This document shows, piece by piece, positions 54,300-62,054 of a stretch of DNA of 64,000 nt. The notes under the pieces were generated by a model. That model saw nothing but the letters and a program-made list of their open reading frames with translations. It did not search any database and was not told the DNA's origin. Within the stretch, counting starts at the first letter, position 1. Each line of letters begins with the position of its first letter. This stretch comes from Sphingobacterium hotanense (GTDB lineage Bacteria; Bacteroidota; Bacteroidia; Sphingobacteriales; Sphingobacteriaceae), in the NCBI RefSeq assembly GCF_008274825.1, contig NZ_CP030848.1, positions 3,967,618 through 4,031,617 of the forward strand, written 5' to 3'. Position numbers and translations under genes: made by a program.

Positions 54300-55058
54300 T
54301 TATGGTAATTTATATTCTCTCGACTTCATGGAATCAAACAACTTCGAAAGTCCCTTTTTCGGACCAAGCCCTTGTAGCTCACGCTCCAGATCTCTAGCTT
54401 CTGCTCTTGTTAAAAGACGCATGCTAAAGCGTTCGTCGTTATATGGGCGATCATTGTCGTCAGTTTTCACCGCAGCAACAGCATCGACCATCTCCAGACC
54501 TTTAACCAACTCGCCAAATACCGTATAGTTTCCATCCAAGTGAGGCGTACCTCCGATGGTTGAATAAGTCTCCCGTTGAAGCGGACTCAACTTCACCCCT
54601 TTCAAACGAAATTGTTCCAATGAATCTAATGCCGCCTGACTAAAAACTCGACCTTGTACAAGGTAAAATTGCGAGCCTGAAGATTCCTTTGCCGGATTAT
54701 TGTCGCGTGCTGCGCCAATTGCGCCTTTCTTATGAATGATAGCAGGATTGATTTCCGCAGGAATACGATAGCTTGGTCCACCATTCCCCAACTCCTGTCT
54801 GCTTGCAGCATAACGAGAATCAGGATCTCCACCTTGAATCATGAAATTATGAATGACACGGTGGAACATTAATGAATCATAATAGCCCTCTTTCACCAAC
54901 TTCACAAAATTGTCCCTGTGCTTTCTCGTTTCATTATAAAGCTTCAAAGTGCTTTCCCCCCTTGGAGTCGATATTTTTACATAATAATGCTTAGGAGTTT
55001 GCGCATGCAACATCACGAATGCCAGCATAAAAGCAAACATTAAACTAAGTCTTTTCAT
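54300..55058 (-). CDS. Exported cyclophilin-type peptidyl-prolyl isomerase
   Basis: Foldase of 252 residues with a signal peptide (MKRLSLMFAFMLAFVMLHAQ), so it works in the periplasm. Core motifs are FHRVIHNFMIQGGDP, GAIGAARDNNP, GSQFYLVQG and TVFGELVKGLEMVD. A charged C-terminal tail of about 40 residues extends past the cyclophilin fold. It sits one base before xth and one base after the small gene at 55060. Confidence 0.92.
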   Translation of the reverse strand: MKRLSLMFAFMLAFVMLHAQTPKHYYVKISTPRGESTLKLYNETRKHRDNFVKLVKEGYYDSLMFHRVIHNFMIQGGDPDSRYAASRQELGNGGPSYRIPAEINPAIIHKKGAIGAARDNNPAKESSGSQFYLVQGRVFSQAALDSLEQFRLKGVKLSPLQRETYSTIGGTPHLDGNYTVFGELVKGLEMVDAVAAVKTDDNDRPYNDERFSMRLLTRAEARDLERELQGLGPKKGLSKLFDSMKSREYKLP

Positions 55059-55059
55059 A

Positions 55060-55407
55060 TTAAATTACATTTACGTCTTCAAAATAATCGATTATCAAGG
55101 ATTTGATAATCATTTCCTGTTCCATCAAAGTATAATTTGGAATAGGGTTTATCAATTTCCAGTGTGGCCAGCCCTGCTCATCTAATCCCGAGAGTTCATA
55201 AAACCCCAGACTGCTGAACAGCCGACAAGTTGCGATATGCATCAGCTCTTCCTTCTCACGCTTCGAAAATTCTTTCGCTCCTTTTCCCAACTCTTGAACC
55301 CCGATCAAAAACAACATCACCTTGATGTCAGGAATATCTGTGTCAAATGTGCGCGCGATTACCTCTTGCAAATGCGACCACTTCTTATTTATCTCTGCTG
55401 CTTGCAT
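55060..55407 (-). CDS. Unrecognised small conserved-looking protein
   Basis: I do not recognise a family. The 115-residue protein is soluble, with a helical N-terminal half (KKWSHLQEVIARTFDTDIPD, LFLIGVQELGKGAKEF, KEELMHIATCRLFSSLGFYE) and a tryptophan-rich turn (DEQGWPHWKLINPIP). No catalytic motif is visible. It lies within a tight operon (18 bases after the phosphatase gene, one base before cyclophilin), which argues it is real and expressed. Confidence 0.7.
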   Translation of the reverse strand: MQAAEINKKWSHLQEVIARTFDTDIPDIKVMLFLIGVQELGKGAKEFSKREKEELMHIATCRLFSSLGFYELSGLDEQGWPHWKLINPIPNYTLMEQEMIIKSLIIDYFEDVNVI

Positions 55408-55425
55408 GATTTCTCTTTTTAATAT

Positions 55426-55863
55426 TTATCGATTCAATTCGTCGATCAATATCTTACAGCGCGCCTCGATCATACGAAATACCGGTTCAAACTGATCTGA
55501 ATCATAGTAGGGATCCGGAACAATATCATCATCTAAAAACAAGCTTACTTTTCCGCTATGTTCTTCCGAAGTAGATAAGGCTAAAACATCCTTATAATTA
55601 TTACGATCCATCACAAAGATGCGATCATATTTTTCAAACAGGTCAGGCACAAAGAATTGAGCTCTTTGTGCCGATATATCTATGCCGTTGGTCTTCGCTA
55701 CTGCTATTGATCTATGGTCTGGCGCGTGTCCTACATGCCAATCGCCGGTACCCGCCGAGTCAATTTCCCAATCCAAACCCGCCTCACGAACCATATGCGC
55801 CATGATGCCATGCGCCAATGGCGAACGACATATATTCCCTAAACACACCATCAATATTTTCAT
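55426..55863 (-). CDS. Low-molecular-weight protein-tyrosine phosphatase
   Basis: From the ATG at 55863 it has 145 residues. The catalytic P-loop VCLGNICRSPLAHG lies at the very start, and the general acid Asp is in VPDPYYDSDQF, so it should be active. Members often counter tyrosine kinases that control capsule and exopolysaccharide synthesis, but no such kinase is in the window. It is the first gene of the four-gene minus-strand run ending in xth. Confidence 0.93.
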   Translation of the reverse strand: MKILMVCLGNICRSPLAHGIMAHMVREAGLDWEIDSAGTGDWHVGHAPDHRSIAVAKTNGIDISAQRAQFFVPDLFEKYDRIFVMDRNNYKDVLALSTSEEHSGKVSLFLDDDIVPDPYYDSDQFEPVFRMIEARCKILIDELNR

Positions 55864-55900
55864 GGTTCCAAATATAACATTATTTGACGCATTCAACGAG

Positions 55901-55999
55901 GTCTGAAGCCATCAAAGCATTGTAAAAACTTTTATGTTTCTAGCCAGTTAAGACTAAAATAATAGGTCTTTATGGCCTCTGAAAACAGACACATTCATC
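55901..55999 (-). repeat. Terminator-linked dispersed repeat, copy 3 (divergent)
   Basis: On the minus strand it starts GATGAATGTGTCTGTTTTC right after the htrA T-tract and shares with the other two copies the block GTGTCTGTTTTC followed by AGAGGCCAT (55992-55972) and a later GAAACATAAAAGTTT. The middle is different and forms its own hairpin (AAGAC/GTCTT). Its far end carries an inverted form of AGAGGCCATAAAG. More divergent than copies 1 and 2. Confidence 0.7.
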
Positions 56000-56036
56000 A
56001 AAAAAAGGGATGGTTTTCTCAAAAAACCATCCCTTT
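56000..56036 (-). terminator. Intrinsic terminator of htrA
   Basis: On the minus strand AAAGGGATGGTTTT and AAAACCATCCCTTT, perfect 14-base stem with a five-base loop, then TTTT. It begins 27 bases after the htrA stop codon. Confidence 0.93.
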
Positions 56037-56062
56037 CTATTAAACAATGTACTATGTTATTC

Positions 56063-57616
56063 TTAATATTTTAATGGTACGTTGAATTCAACAGTGCTTC
56101 CTCTTTCCGGAACACCCGTTACACGTACAATGTTTCTCTTAGTACCCGACAAAGCTGATTCCACTTCATCAACCGAGTTTACTGGCTTACCATTGATTTT
56201 CGTAATGACCAATCCTCTTTCTACACCGAAGTAATCAAAAACACCGCCTCTGTGAACTTGTGATACCACCACTCCTGAGCTAATGCCTAATTCTTTCTTG
56301 CGTGCATCGGTTGCAGGTACAAAACTAGCCCCTAACTTATTGAAGATCTCCGTTGCTGACGCGCTGGTCTCATCGCCATTCTCTGACTTCGCTTTCGTTT
56401 CCTCACCTTTCAAAGTAATCGTTACATCTTTCTCTTTACCGTCGCGTTTGTATGTCAACTTCACCTTATCACCAGGGCGCAATCTCGCTACGTGCTCTTG
56501 CAAATCAGGAGATCCGTAAATCGTTCTGCCTTCAATCTTCGTCAATACATCACCTGGTTTAATGCCCGCTGCTTCTGCTGCTCCACCTTTCACGACATCA
56601 CGAACATATAGACCATTCACATCGGTAATACCAACTTCTTTACGTAAAGCATCGTTGATCTCAGCGAATGTCACTCCAACGTATCCACGCTTCACACTTC
56701 CGAATTCTTTGAAATCATCTAAGATCTTTTTCGCTAGGTTAATTGGAATAGCAAAACCATAACCCGCATAAGTACCTGTTGGAGATGCGATCGCCGAGTT
56801 GATACCAATTAACTCACCACGAGCATTCACTAACGCACCACCGCTATTCCCTTTATTGATAACCGCATCAGTTTGCAAAAATGATTCTACAGCTGTATTG
56901 ATTACCTGCTCCTGTGGGCCATAACCATATCCACGTTGTTGTTGCTGTTGCGACTCGCCTAAAATACCAATCTGACGTCCCTTCGCAGAAATAATACCCG
57001 CAGTTACCGTCGATTGCAATCCTAGTGGATAGCCTACTGCTAACACCCACTCGCCAATCTGCACATTATCCGAGTTACCTAACTTAACAATAGGTAAATT
57101 ATTCGCATTCACTTTAATCAAAGCCAAGTCAAAGTTCGCATCGCGACCAATTACTTTTGCTTCGTAAGTTTTCTTATCGGTCAATACCACTTCAATTTTA
57201 TCGGCATCCTCTACCACGTGGTTATTCGTTACGATATATCCGTCAGGGGAAATAATCACACCTGAACCCGAGGCAGTCTGTGGACGAGCCTGTCCGCGAC
57301 GTTGCTGTGGCACACCAAAGAATTCTTCGAACAAATCAAAAGGCATCCCTTCACTTCCACCACGCGAACCACGACCACTCATCGTGACATTGATATGGAC
57401 AACGCCTGGAGTAACTGCTGCCGCAGCCTGCGTAAAGTCCGGATTACCCGTCGAGGACATTAAAGCCTCCTCTCCAGGATTATTTGCATAATACACTTTC
57501 TGACGCTCTTCAAACGTCATGTTGTCCATCTGTTTATTTTCAAAGAGCTTATACCCTCCTACCGCAATAGCTCCTCCAACGATGGCCGTTAATAATGTTG
57601 CTCCTATCTTTTTCAT
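56063..57616 (-). CDS. htrA: Periplasmic serine protease/chaperone of the HtrA (DegP/DegQ) family
   Basis: Quality-control protease of 517 residues anchored by an N-terminal helix (GATLLTAIVGGAIAVGGY) or signal. The triad is seen in TNNHVVEDADK (His), RDANFDLALIKV (Asp) and NKGNSGGALV (Ser). A short glutamine run (ESQQQQQRGYG) sits in the regulatory loop. Two PDZ domains follow (about 300-400, and 410-517), with GIKPGDVLTKI in the first. A second, shorter HtrA-like domain is fused to an anti-sigma-like part at 40200. A candidate -7 box lies upstream. Confidence 0.94.
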   Translation of the reverse strand: MKKIGATLLTAIVGGAIAVGGYKLFENKQMDNMTFEERQKVYYANNPGEEALMSSTGNPDFTQAAAAVTPGVVHINVTMSGRGSRGGSEGMPFDLFEEFFGVPQQRRGQARPQTASGSGVIISPDGYIVTNNHVVEDADKIEVVLTDKKTYEAKVIGRDANFDLALIKVNANNLPIVKLGNSDNVQIGEWVLAVGYPLGLQSTVTAGIISAKGRQIGILGESQQQQQRGYGYGPQEQVINTAVESFLQTDAVINKGNSGGALVNARGELIGINSAIASPTGTYAGYGFAIPINLAKKILDDFKEFGSVKRGYVGVTFAEINDALRKEVGITDVNGLYVRDVVKGGAAEAAGIKPGDVLTKIEGRTIYGSPDLQEHVARLRPGDKVKLTYKRDGKEKDVTITLKGEETKAKSENGDETSASATEIFNKLGASFVPATDARKKELGISSGVVVSQVHRGGVFDYFGVERGLVITKINGKPVNSVDEVESALSGTKRNIVRVTGVPERGSTVEFNVPLKY

Positions 57617-57662
57617 ATATTTACTGAATAATCTAAAAAATCATGTTTCGTATTGCTTAGTT

Positions 57663-57670
57663 CAAATGTA
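57663..57670 (-). promoter_or_regulatory. Candidate -7 box (TACATTTG) for htrA
   Basis: Fits TAnnTTTG on the minus strand, with a TTTG (CAAA at 57688-57691 on the plus strand) 17 bases upstream. The latter overlaps the first copy of a 13-base direct repeat. Confidence 0.55.
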
Positions 57671-57681
57671 ATACCATTAGA

Positions 57682-57762
57682 TTTTAACAAATAGCTTTTG
57701 TCAGTTAAAAAATGTTAACAAAAAGGTTTAAAATCCGAGATTTAACAGCTTTTAACAAATAG
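57682..57762. repeat. Direct repeat in the htrA-dapF divergent gap
   Basis: TTTTAACAAATAG occurs at 57682-57694 and 57750-57762. Related TTTAACA and GTTAACAAAA strings lie between. It could bind a regulator of htrA or dapF. Confidence 0.5.
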
Positions 57763-57812
57763 AGCTCGAATTGTAACAAGAATATTAAAATTACCGCATA
57801 TTTTCAACCCCA

Positions 57813-58598
57813 ATGAACAAAGAAATCAAATTTTATAAATATCAAGGTGCCGGGAATGACTTTGTCTTAATTGATAACCGAAATCTCGCTTTTAATGCCG
57901 CTGACAACGATTTGATAAAACAACTATGTGATCGTCGTTTTGGTATTGGGGGCGACGGCCTGATGCTGCTTCAAGATACAAAAAATTTCGACTTTGAAAT
58001 GCTTTATTACAATGCTGATGGTAGAGAGGGCACCATGTGCGGCAATGGAGGCCGTTGCTTAGTAGCCTTTGCACGAGATCTCGACATCATCCAAACAAAC
58101 ACTGCCTTTTTGGCAGTAGATGGGCCGCATGAAGCAGAGATTCATGACAACCAAGTCAATCTAGGAATGATTCCCGTGACTGAGTACCAAATGGATGGCG
58201 AGGCTTATGTGCTCAACACAGGCTCGCCACACTACGTTCAGTTTGTAGACAACCTGAACCAGATCAACATGTTCAAAGAGGGGTATGCAATCCGTAATAA
58301 TGCGACCTATGCAGAGAAGGGCATCAATGTCAATTTTATTGAGAAAGAAGGCGAAGGGTATTTCGTGCGTACTTTCGAACGCGGAGTAGAGGATGAAACT
58401 TATGCTTGCGGCACAGGAGCCGTTGCTTCGGCCATGAGCGTAGCTTTGAAAGAAGGGAGGGATGGTGATTTCAATATCCCAATTCGGGTATTAGGAGGAC
58501 AGCTCTACGTCTCATTTCATAAAGCAGGCAATTCCTTCAGCAAGGTGTTCTTAACAGGACCGGCAATTCAGGTTTTCAAAGGAAGTATTACCCTATAA
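57813..58598 (+). CDS. dapF: Diaminopimelate epimerase
   Basis: Converts LL- to meso-diaminopimelate for lysine and peptidoglycan; PLP-independent two-cysteine racemase. The 261-residue protein begins FYKYQGAGNDFVLIDNR and has both catalytic cysteines, in GTMCGNGGRC and in YACGTGAVAS. Monocistronic, divergent from htrA, with its own terminator. Confidence 0.95.
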   Translation: MNKEIKFYKYQGAGNDFVLIDNRNLAFNAADNDLIKQLCDRRFGIGGDGLMLLQDTKNFDFEMLYYNADGREGTMCGNGGRCLVAFARDLDIIQTNTAFLAVDGPHEAEIHDNQVNLGMIPVTEYQMDGEAYVLNTGSPHYVQFVDNLNQINMFKEGYAIRNNATYAEKGINVNFIEKEGEGYFVRTFERGVEDETYACGTGAVASAMSVALKEGRDGDFNIPIRVLGGQLYVSFHKAGNSFSKVFLTGPAIQVFKGSITL

Positions 58599-58604
58599 AA
58601 ATAC

Positions 58605-58629
58605 AAATGGGGGATCTCTCCCCCATTTT
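58605..58629. terminator. Terminator between dapF and the DUF5007-like gene
   Basis: AAATGGGGGA and TCCCCCATTT, perfect ten-base stem with a four-base loop. The T-run after it is short (TTTTCC), but the convergent position and stem suggest it serves both sides. Confidence 0.82.
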
Positions 58630-58667
58630 CCTAGACCAATGGTCTAATTTTATTTAAACAAGCTCTT

Positions 58668-59729
58668 TTAGTTTACTCCAGCCTTCTTAGTCGCTGTTAA
58701 ATGCATTTCAACTAAATAAGTTCCTGGCAAATTAAACTTCATTCCAAATCTCATCTGAAGGATGTATGATTTAGGATCTGTCTGATAAGTAATCTTATAC
58801 GGTGGATCCCAGGTGTCTACATAGTCAACAGATTCAATGTACTTATCGTAGATACGATAATAACATAAGATATTATTCGGTTGAGAATCCCAATACACAT
58901 CAGGGAAACGAGCCTGTGCATAATCATGGATAACAGAAGTCTCCGTTACGGTTGTCTTATACGCAAAAGTTGCCATCGTATTTAAGAACGAATCACCATT
59001 AGGTCTACGTTCTAAAGCTTTTCCAGGGAATACCGCACCATTCTTATCATATACTTTCAGAATAACCTGGTTCGGGCCATTTGCATCTCTAGTAACCTTA
59101 AAGGTCATGTTCGCACTCTGTTGTTTCGAAATATCGAACCAATCCACATCATGAGGATAACGTTTGCTCGAACCATCCTTAGGATCTACAAGAATGAAAT
59201 ATGGTGCATTAACATGCTCATACAATAAAGGATCATTGATTTTTATTGTTGTAATACCTTTATATTCTTTCGTACCATTCGGATTCTCAATCTTCAAATC
59301 CAATAAATACTCACCAACAGGAACACCCTCGGTCGCTTGAGTAAACATCAATTGGCCGCTCTTCTCAATTACTTGTAAAGGAAGGCGCATCTCTTTTGTG
59401 CGCTTCGCATCAATCAATGCTAAGGTCGTATCCGTCTTCGGATCATACTTCTCCTTCCAAACCGTAATTTCCGAAGGTTTGAAGAAGGATTCTTCACGTT
59501 GTCCCGTTGCCTTATTTCGAACATCGAGAACGGTAATCTTAAATGGTGGAGTTGAGTTGTCCGGAATAATACCCGTAACTATTTTAAAAACCCCACGCTC
59601 CGCAACAACAGGGTTAGACCCATAACGGATGTTATCGCTCAAGTATCCTACATCCACCTTCTTACAACCGGCTAAAACCAGCATAGCAAGCAAAACGCAA
59701 GATAAAGCCGCTTTATATATTCTTTTCAT
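58668..59729 (-). CDS. Lipoprotein, DUF5007-like, in a SusC/SusD operon
   Basis: A 353-residue lipoprotein (lipobox LAGC, Cys22), mostly beta, starting KKVDVGYLSDNIRYG after the lipobox. The position as fourth gene behind SusC-SusD and the sequence look suggest DUF5007 and a surface role like SusE/SusF: substrate binding. I base the name on the N-terminal pattern only. It follows the fasciclin gene by seven bases. Confidence 0.7.
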   Translation of the reverse strand: MKRIYKAALSCVLLAMLVLAGCKKVDVGYLSDNIRYGSNPVVAERGVFKIVTGIIPDNSTPPFKITVLDVRNKATGQREESFFKPSEITVWKEKYDPKTDTTLALIDAKRTKEMRLPLQVIEKSGQLMFTQATEGVPVGEYLLDLKIENPNGTKEYKGITTIKINDPLLYEHVNAPYFILVDPKDGSSKRYPHDVDWFDISKQQSANMTFKVTRDANGPNQVILKVYDKNGAVFPGKALERRPNGDSFLNTMATFAYKTTVTETSVIHDYAQARFPDVYWDSQPNNILCYYRIYDKYIESVDYVDTWDPPYKITYQTDPKSYILQMRFGMKFNLPGTYLVEMHLTATKKAGVN

Positions 59730-59736
59730 CGTCGTC

Positions 59737-60450
59737 TTAATTAATATTTAACCTTAAACCTCTAAGCCATGTGTGGTTGTTCGTCAATACATGAAGTACT
59801 CCAGTTGTCGTTTCTATGCCGCTCGTTTGACAGATAAACTTCTGATCTAGCAAGATCGCATTACCCGAAGGATCTTTAATCTGCCCAGCGACAAGGACAT
59901 CACGTTCCCCGATGATACGCGTATAGTACAGAAACTTAGGACGCTCCGGAATCAAACCACCAGCATTATAATCGTCGTTAGTGTGTGGCTCCAAGGAAAT
60001 CAAGAATTTGTAATTGTCTAATTTGCTAGCAAATTCTTTCCCATTCGCATCCAAACCATCCCTTACGATTGTTTCAGGGAATAAATAAACAGACATCGAA
60101 TCACGCAACATCTTCGGCGTAAAGTATTTGAACAAAGTGTCCAAAGTGTAGTTTTTACGTTCGTCGACTGCTCTTACCTGCGCTTGACGTAAGCTCAGAA
60201 AGTTCTTGATGCTATAATTTGTTGGAGCAAACATAGTTCCCTTGCTATTGATCAAATCTTTCATCTCGCCTTTGTCGATAATCATCAATAAAGTATCAAA
60301 CAGCCCACGAGGATGTGATTTCAAATAATCATAGGTCGTCATGTTAACCTTAGGACTACTTACTCCACCGTCGATAACACTGTCTTTCTTACAAGAGAAG
60401 AAAAGCATCGCTACAAACGGGATAATAAACAACATATTTATATTTTTCAT
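59737..60450 (-). CDS. Fasciclin (FAS1)-domain lipoprotein
   Basis: A 237-residue lipoprotein (lipobox FFSC, Cys20). One FAS1 domain fills the rest: its H1 box is seen in GTMFAPTNYSIKNFL and the H2-like end in TTTGVLHVLTNNHTW. FAS1 domains mediate adhesion and carbohydrate or protein contact. It lies 16 bases after the SusD gene, so is part of the same operon, and is probably at the cell surface. Confidence 0.85.
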   Translation of the reverse strand: MKNINMLFIIPFVAMLFFSCKKDSVIDGGVSSPKVNMTTYDYLKSHPRGLFDTLLMIIDKGEMKDLINSKGTMFAPTNYSIKNFLSLRQAQVRAVDERKNYTLDTLFKYFTPKMLRDSMSVYLFPETIVRDGLDANGKEFASKLDNYKFLISLEPHTNDDYNAGGLIPERPKFLYYTRIIGERDVLVAGQIKDPSGNAILLDQKFICQTSGIETTTGVLHVLTNNHTWLRGLRLNIN

Positions 60451-60466
60451 TTCTTTCTTTTTTAGA

Positions 60467-62044
60467 TTAATATTTACCCATCCAATAAGGAATCTGCGTC
60501 AGATCTTTATTCGAATTCAAGTTACTATTGTGAATAGGGAAGTAAAAACCCTTCAAGGCCAAACGATCAGAACCATTTGCTCCACGTGCTAAACTCCAAT
60601 AGATTAACGAAGATGAGCTAAAAGGAAATTCTGCTTCGCTCTTCTTCTTCCAAATATTACGAACAAGGTCAAAATAATTATGTCCCTCACCGATCAATTC
60701 ACGTTGTCTTTCCATAAGAATTTCGGTATATAAGCTACGATCATCCATTGCAGTGCTAGCTTGACTAATACCCGCGCGCAATTTAATTTGGTTTAGGGCA
60801 TCTCGTGCTTCCCCAGAACGCTTCAAATTAAGAAGGGCTTCAGATTTTAACAGAATCAAATCTGCTAGACGAAAAATCACAATATTGCTTTCGGCACGCA
60901 AGTTTCCTAGACCCGTCGAATTTTTAAATACGAAATTGCTGTATTTACGCATCGCGTAACGAGCCGTAATCGCACTGTTATCAACCGTAACGGGACCATC
61001 ATCAAATTTTACAAAGAAATCATCACGACGTAAATCTGCGGCATCGCTATACAAGCGGCTTAGTCGAGATTGATCCACATAGTAATTAGGAACAGCGTAG
61101 GGGAATCCAGGATATGTTAAATTACTTGTCGTTGTAAAAGTTAAGTTCGCTGAGAAGACGCCTACAACATCTGGGTTATACCCAGAAGATTCTATTTCGC
61201 TGTCTTTCTGAGTAATGACAAATATATTCTCTCTAGCTGTTGCATTTTTAAACACATCACGTACATTTCCTCCTGGCAATAGTGAGTAGTTTGCCGTTTG
61301 ATTGATCACAGAATCAGCATAAACCAAGGTCTTTGCATAGTCATTCTGGAAAGCCGTTGCATGTGCCAATAATGCCAAGGCTGCGCCTTTGTTCCCTCTT
61401 CTTCTTCCCGACTCGTCTACAGACGCCCAGGTCATCAAGGAAGAGGCCTTCTGTGCATCCGAAACTACCAATTTTAAAATCTCATCGCTTGGATTTGCTC
61501 CTTTTTGTTCAGCATCATCAGCCGTTTGCGTAGGCTTGGTCTGCAACGGTAAATCGCCCCAAACTCTGGTCATGTAGAAATAAGCCAAGGCACGCATATA
61601 ATAGGCCTGGCCCAATAAATAGTTCTTTTGACCTTGTGCAAAACTCGCATCCGGAATTTCCGGTGTCTTTGTAATGACCAAATTCGCGACATCGATAATT
61701 CTATACCAATTGGTCCAATTATGGACGCCTGTTTCACGATATGGGGTCACAAAACTACCGCTATTGAAAATCTCCGAATGGTTTGTTCCGTCGTTGGTCA
61801 CAAACTTACCAATCGGCGCATCACCCCAAATGAAGAATGCTTGATTGGTATTAATTGCATTACGGAAAAGTCCATAAGCACCATTCAACGCCCCTTCAAC
61901 ATCACCCGCATTTTTCCAGTACACATTACCGTATGTATCGTTTTTTAAAACGTTCTCAAGTTCTTTCTCGCAGGAAACGAACATGCTGCTCGTTGCTAGC
62001 AAACAGATACCTGCAATTGATCGTATTATATTTCTTGTTTTCAT
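60467..62044 (-). CDS. SusD/RagB family nutrient-binding lipoprotein
   Basis: From the ATG at 62044, 525 residues, with lipobox MFVSC (Cys25). Typical SusD features are KNAGDVEGALNGAYGLFR near the N-terminus, GQAYYMRALAYFYMTRVWGD (quoted in part), and the C-terminal MERQRELIGEGHNYFDLVR. This start is favoured over 62065 because GGGAGAA, a good Shine-Dalgarno, lies just upstream; that is rare in this window. It pairs with the SusC gene ending ten bases upstream. Confidence 0.93.
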   Translation of the reverse strand: MKTRNIIRSIAGICLLATSSMFVSCEKELENVLKNDTYGNVYWKNAGDVEGALNGAYGLFRNAINTNQAFFIWGDAPIGKFVTNDGTNHSEIFNSGSFVTPYRETGVHNWTNWYRIIDVANLVITKTPEIPDASFAQGQKNYLLGQAYYMRALAYFYMTRVWGDLPLQTKPTQTADDAEQKGANPSDEILKLVVSDAQKASSLMTWASVDESGRRRGNKGAALALLAHATAFQNDYAKTLVYADSVINQTANYSLLPGGNVRDVFKNATARENIFVITQKDSEIESSGYNPDVVGVFSANLTFTTTSNLTYPGFPYAVPNYYVDQSRLSRLYSDAADLRRDDFFVKFDDGPVTVDNSAITARYAMRKYSNFVFKNSTGLGNLRAESNIVIFRLADLILLKSEALLNLKRSGEARDALNQIKLRAGISQASTAMDDRSLYTEILMERQRELIGEGHNYFDLVRNIWKKKSEAEFPFSSSSLIYWSLARGANGSDRLALKGFYFPIHNSNLNSNKDLTQIPYWMGKY

Positions 62045-62054
62045 TATTTCTCCC

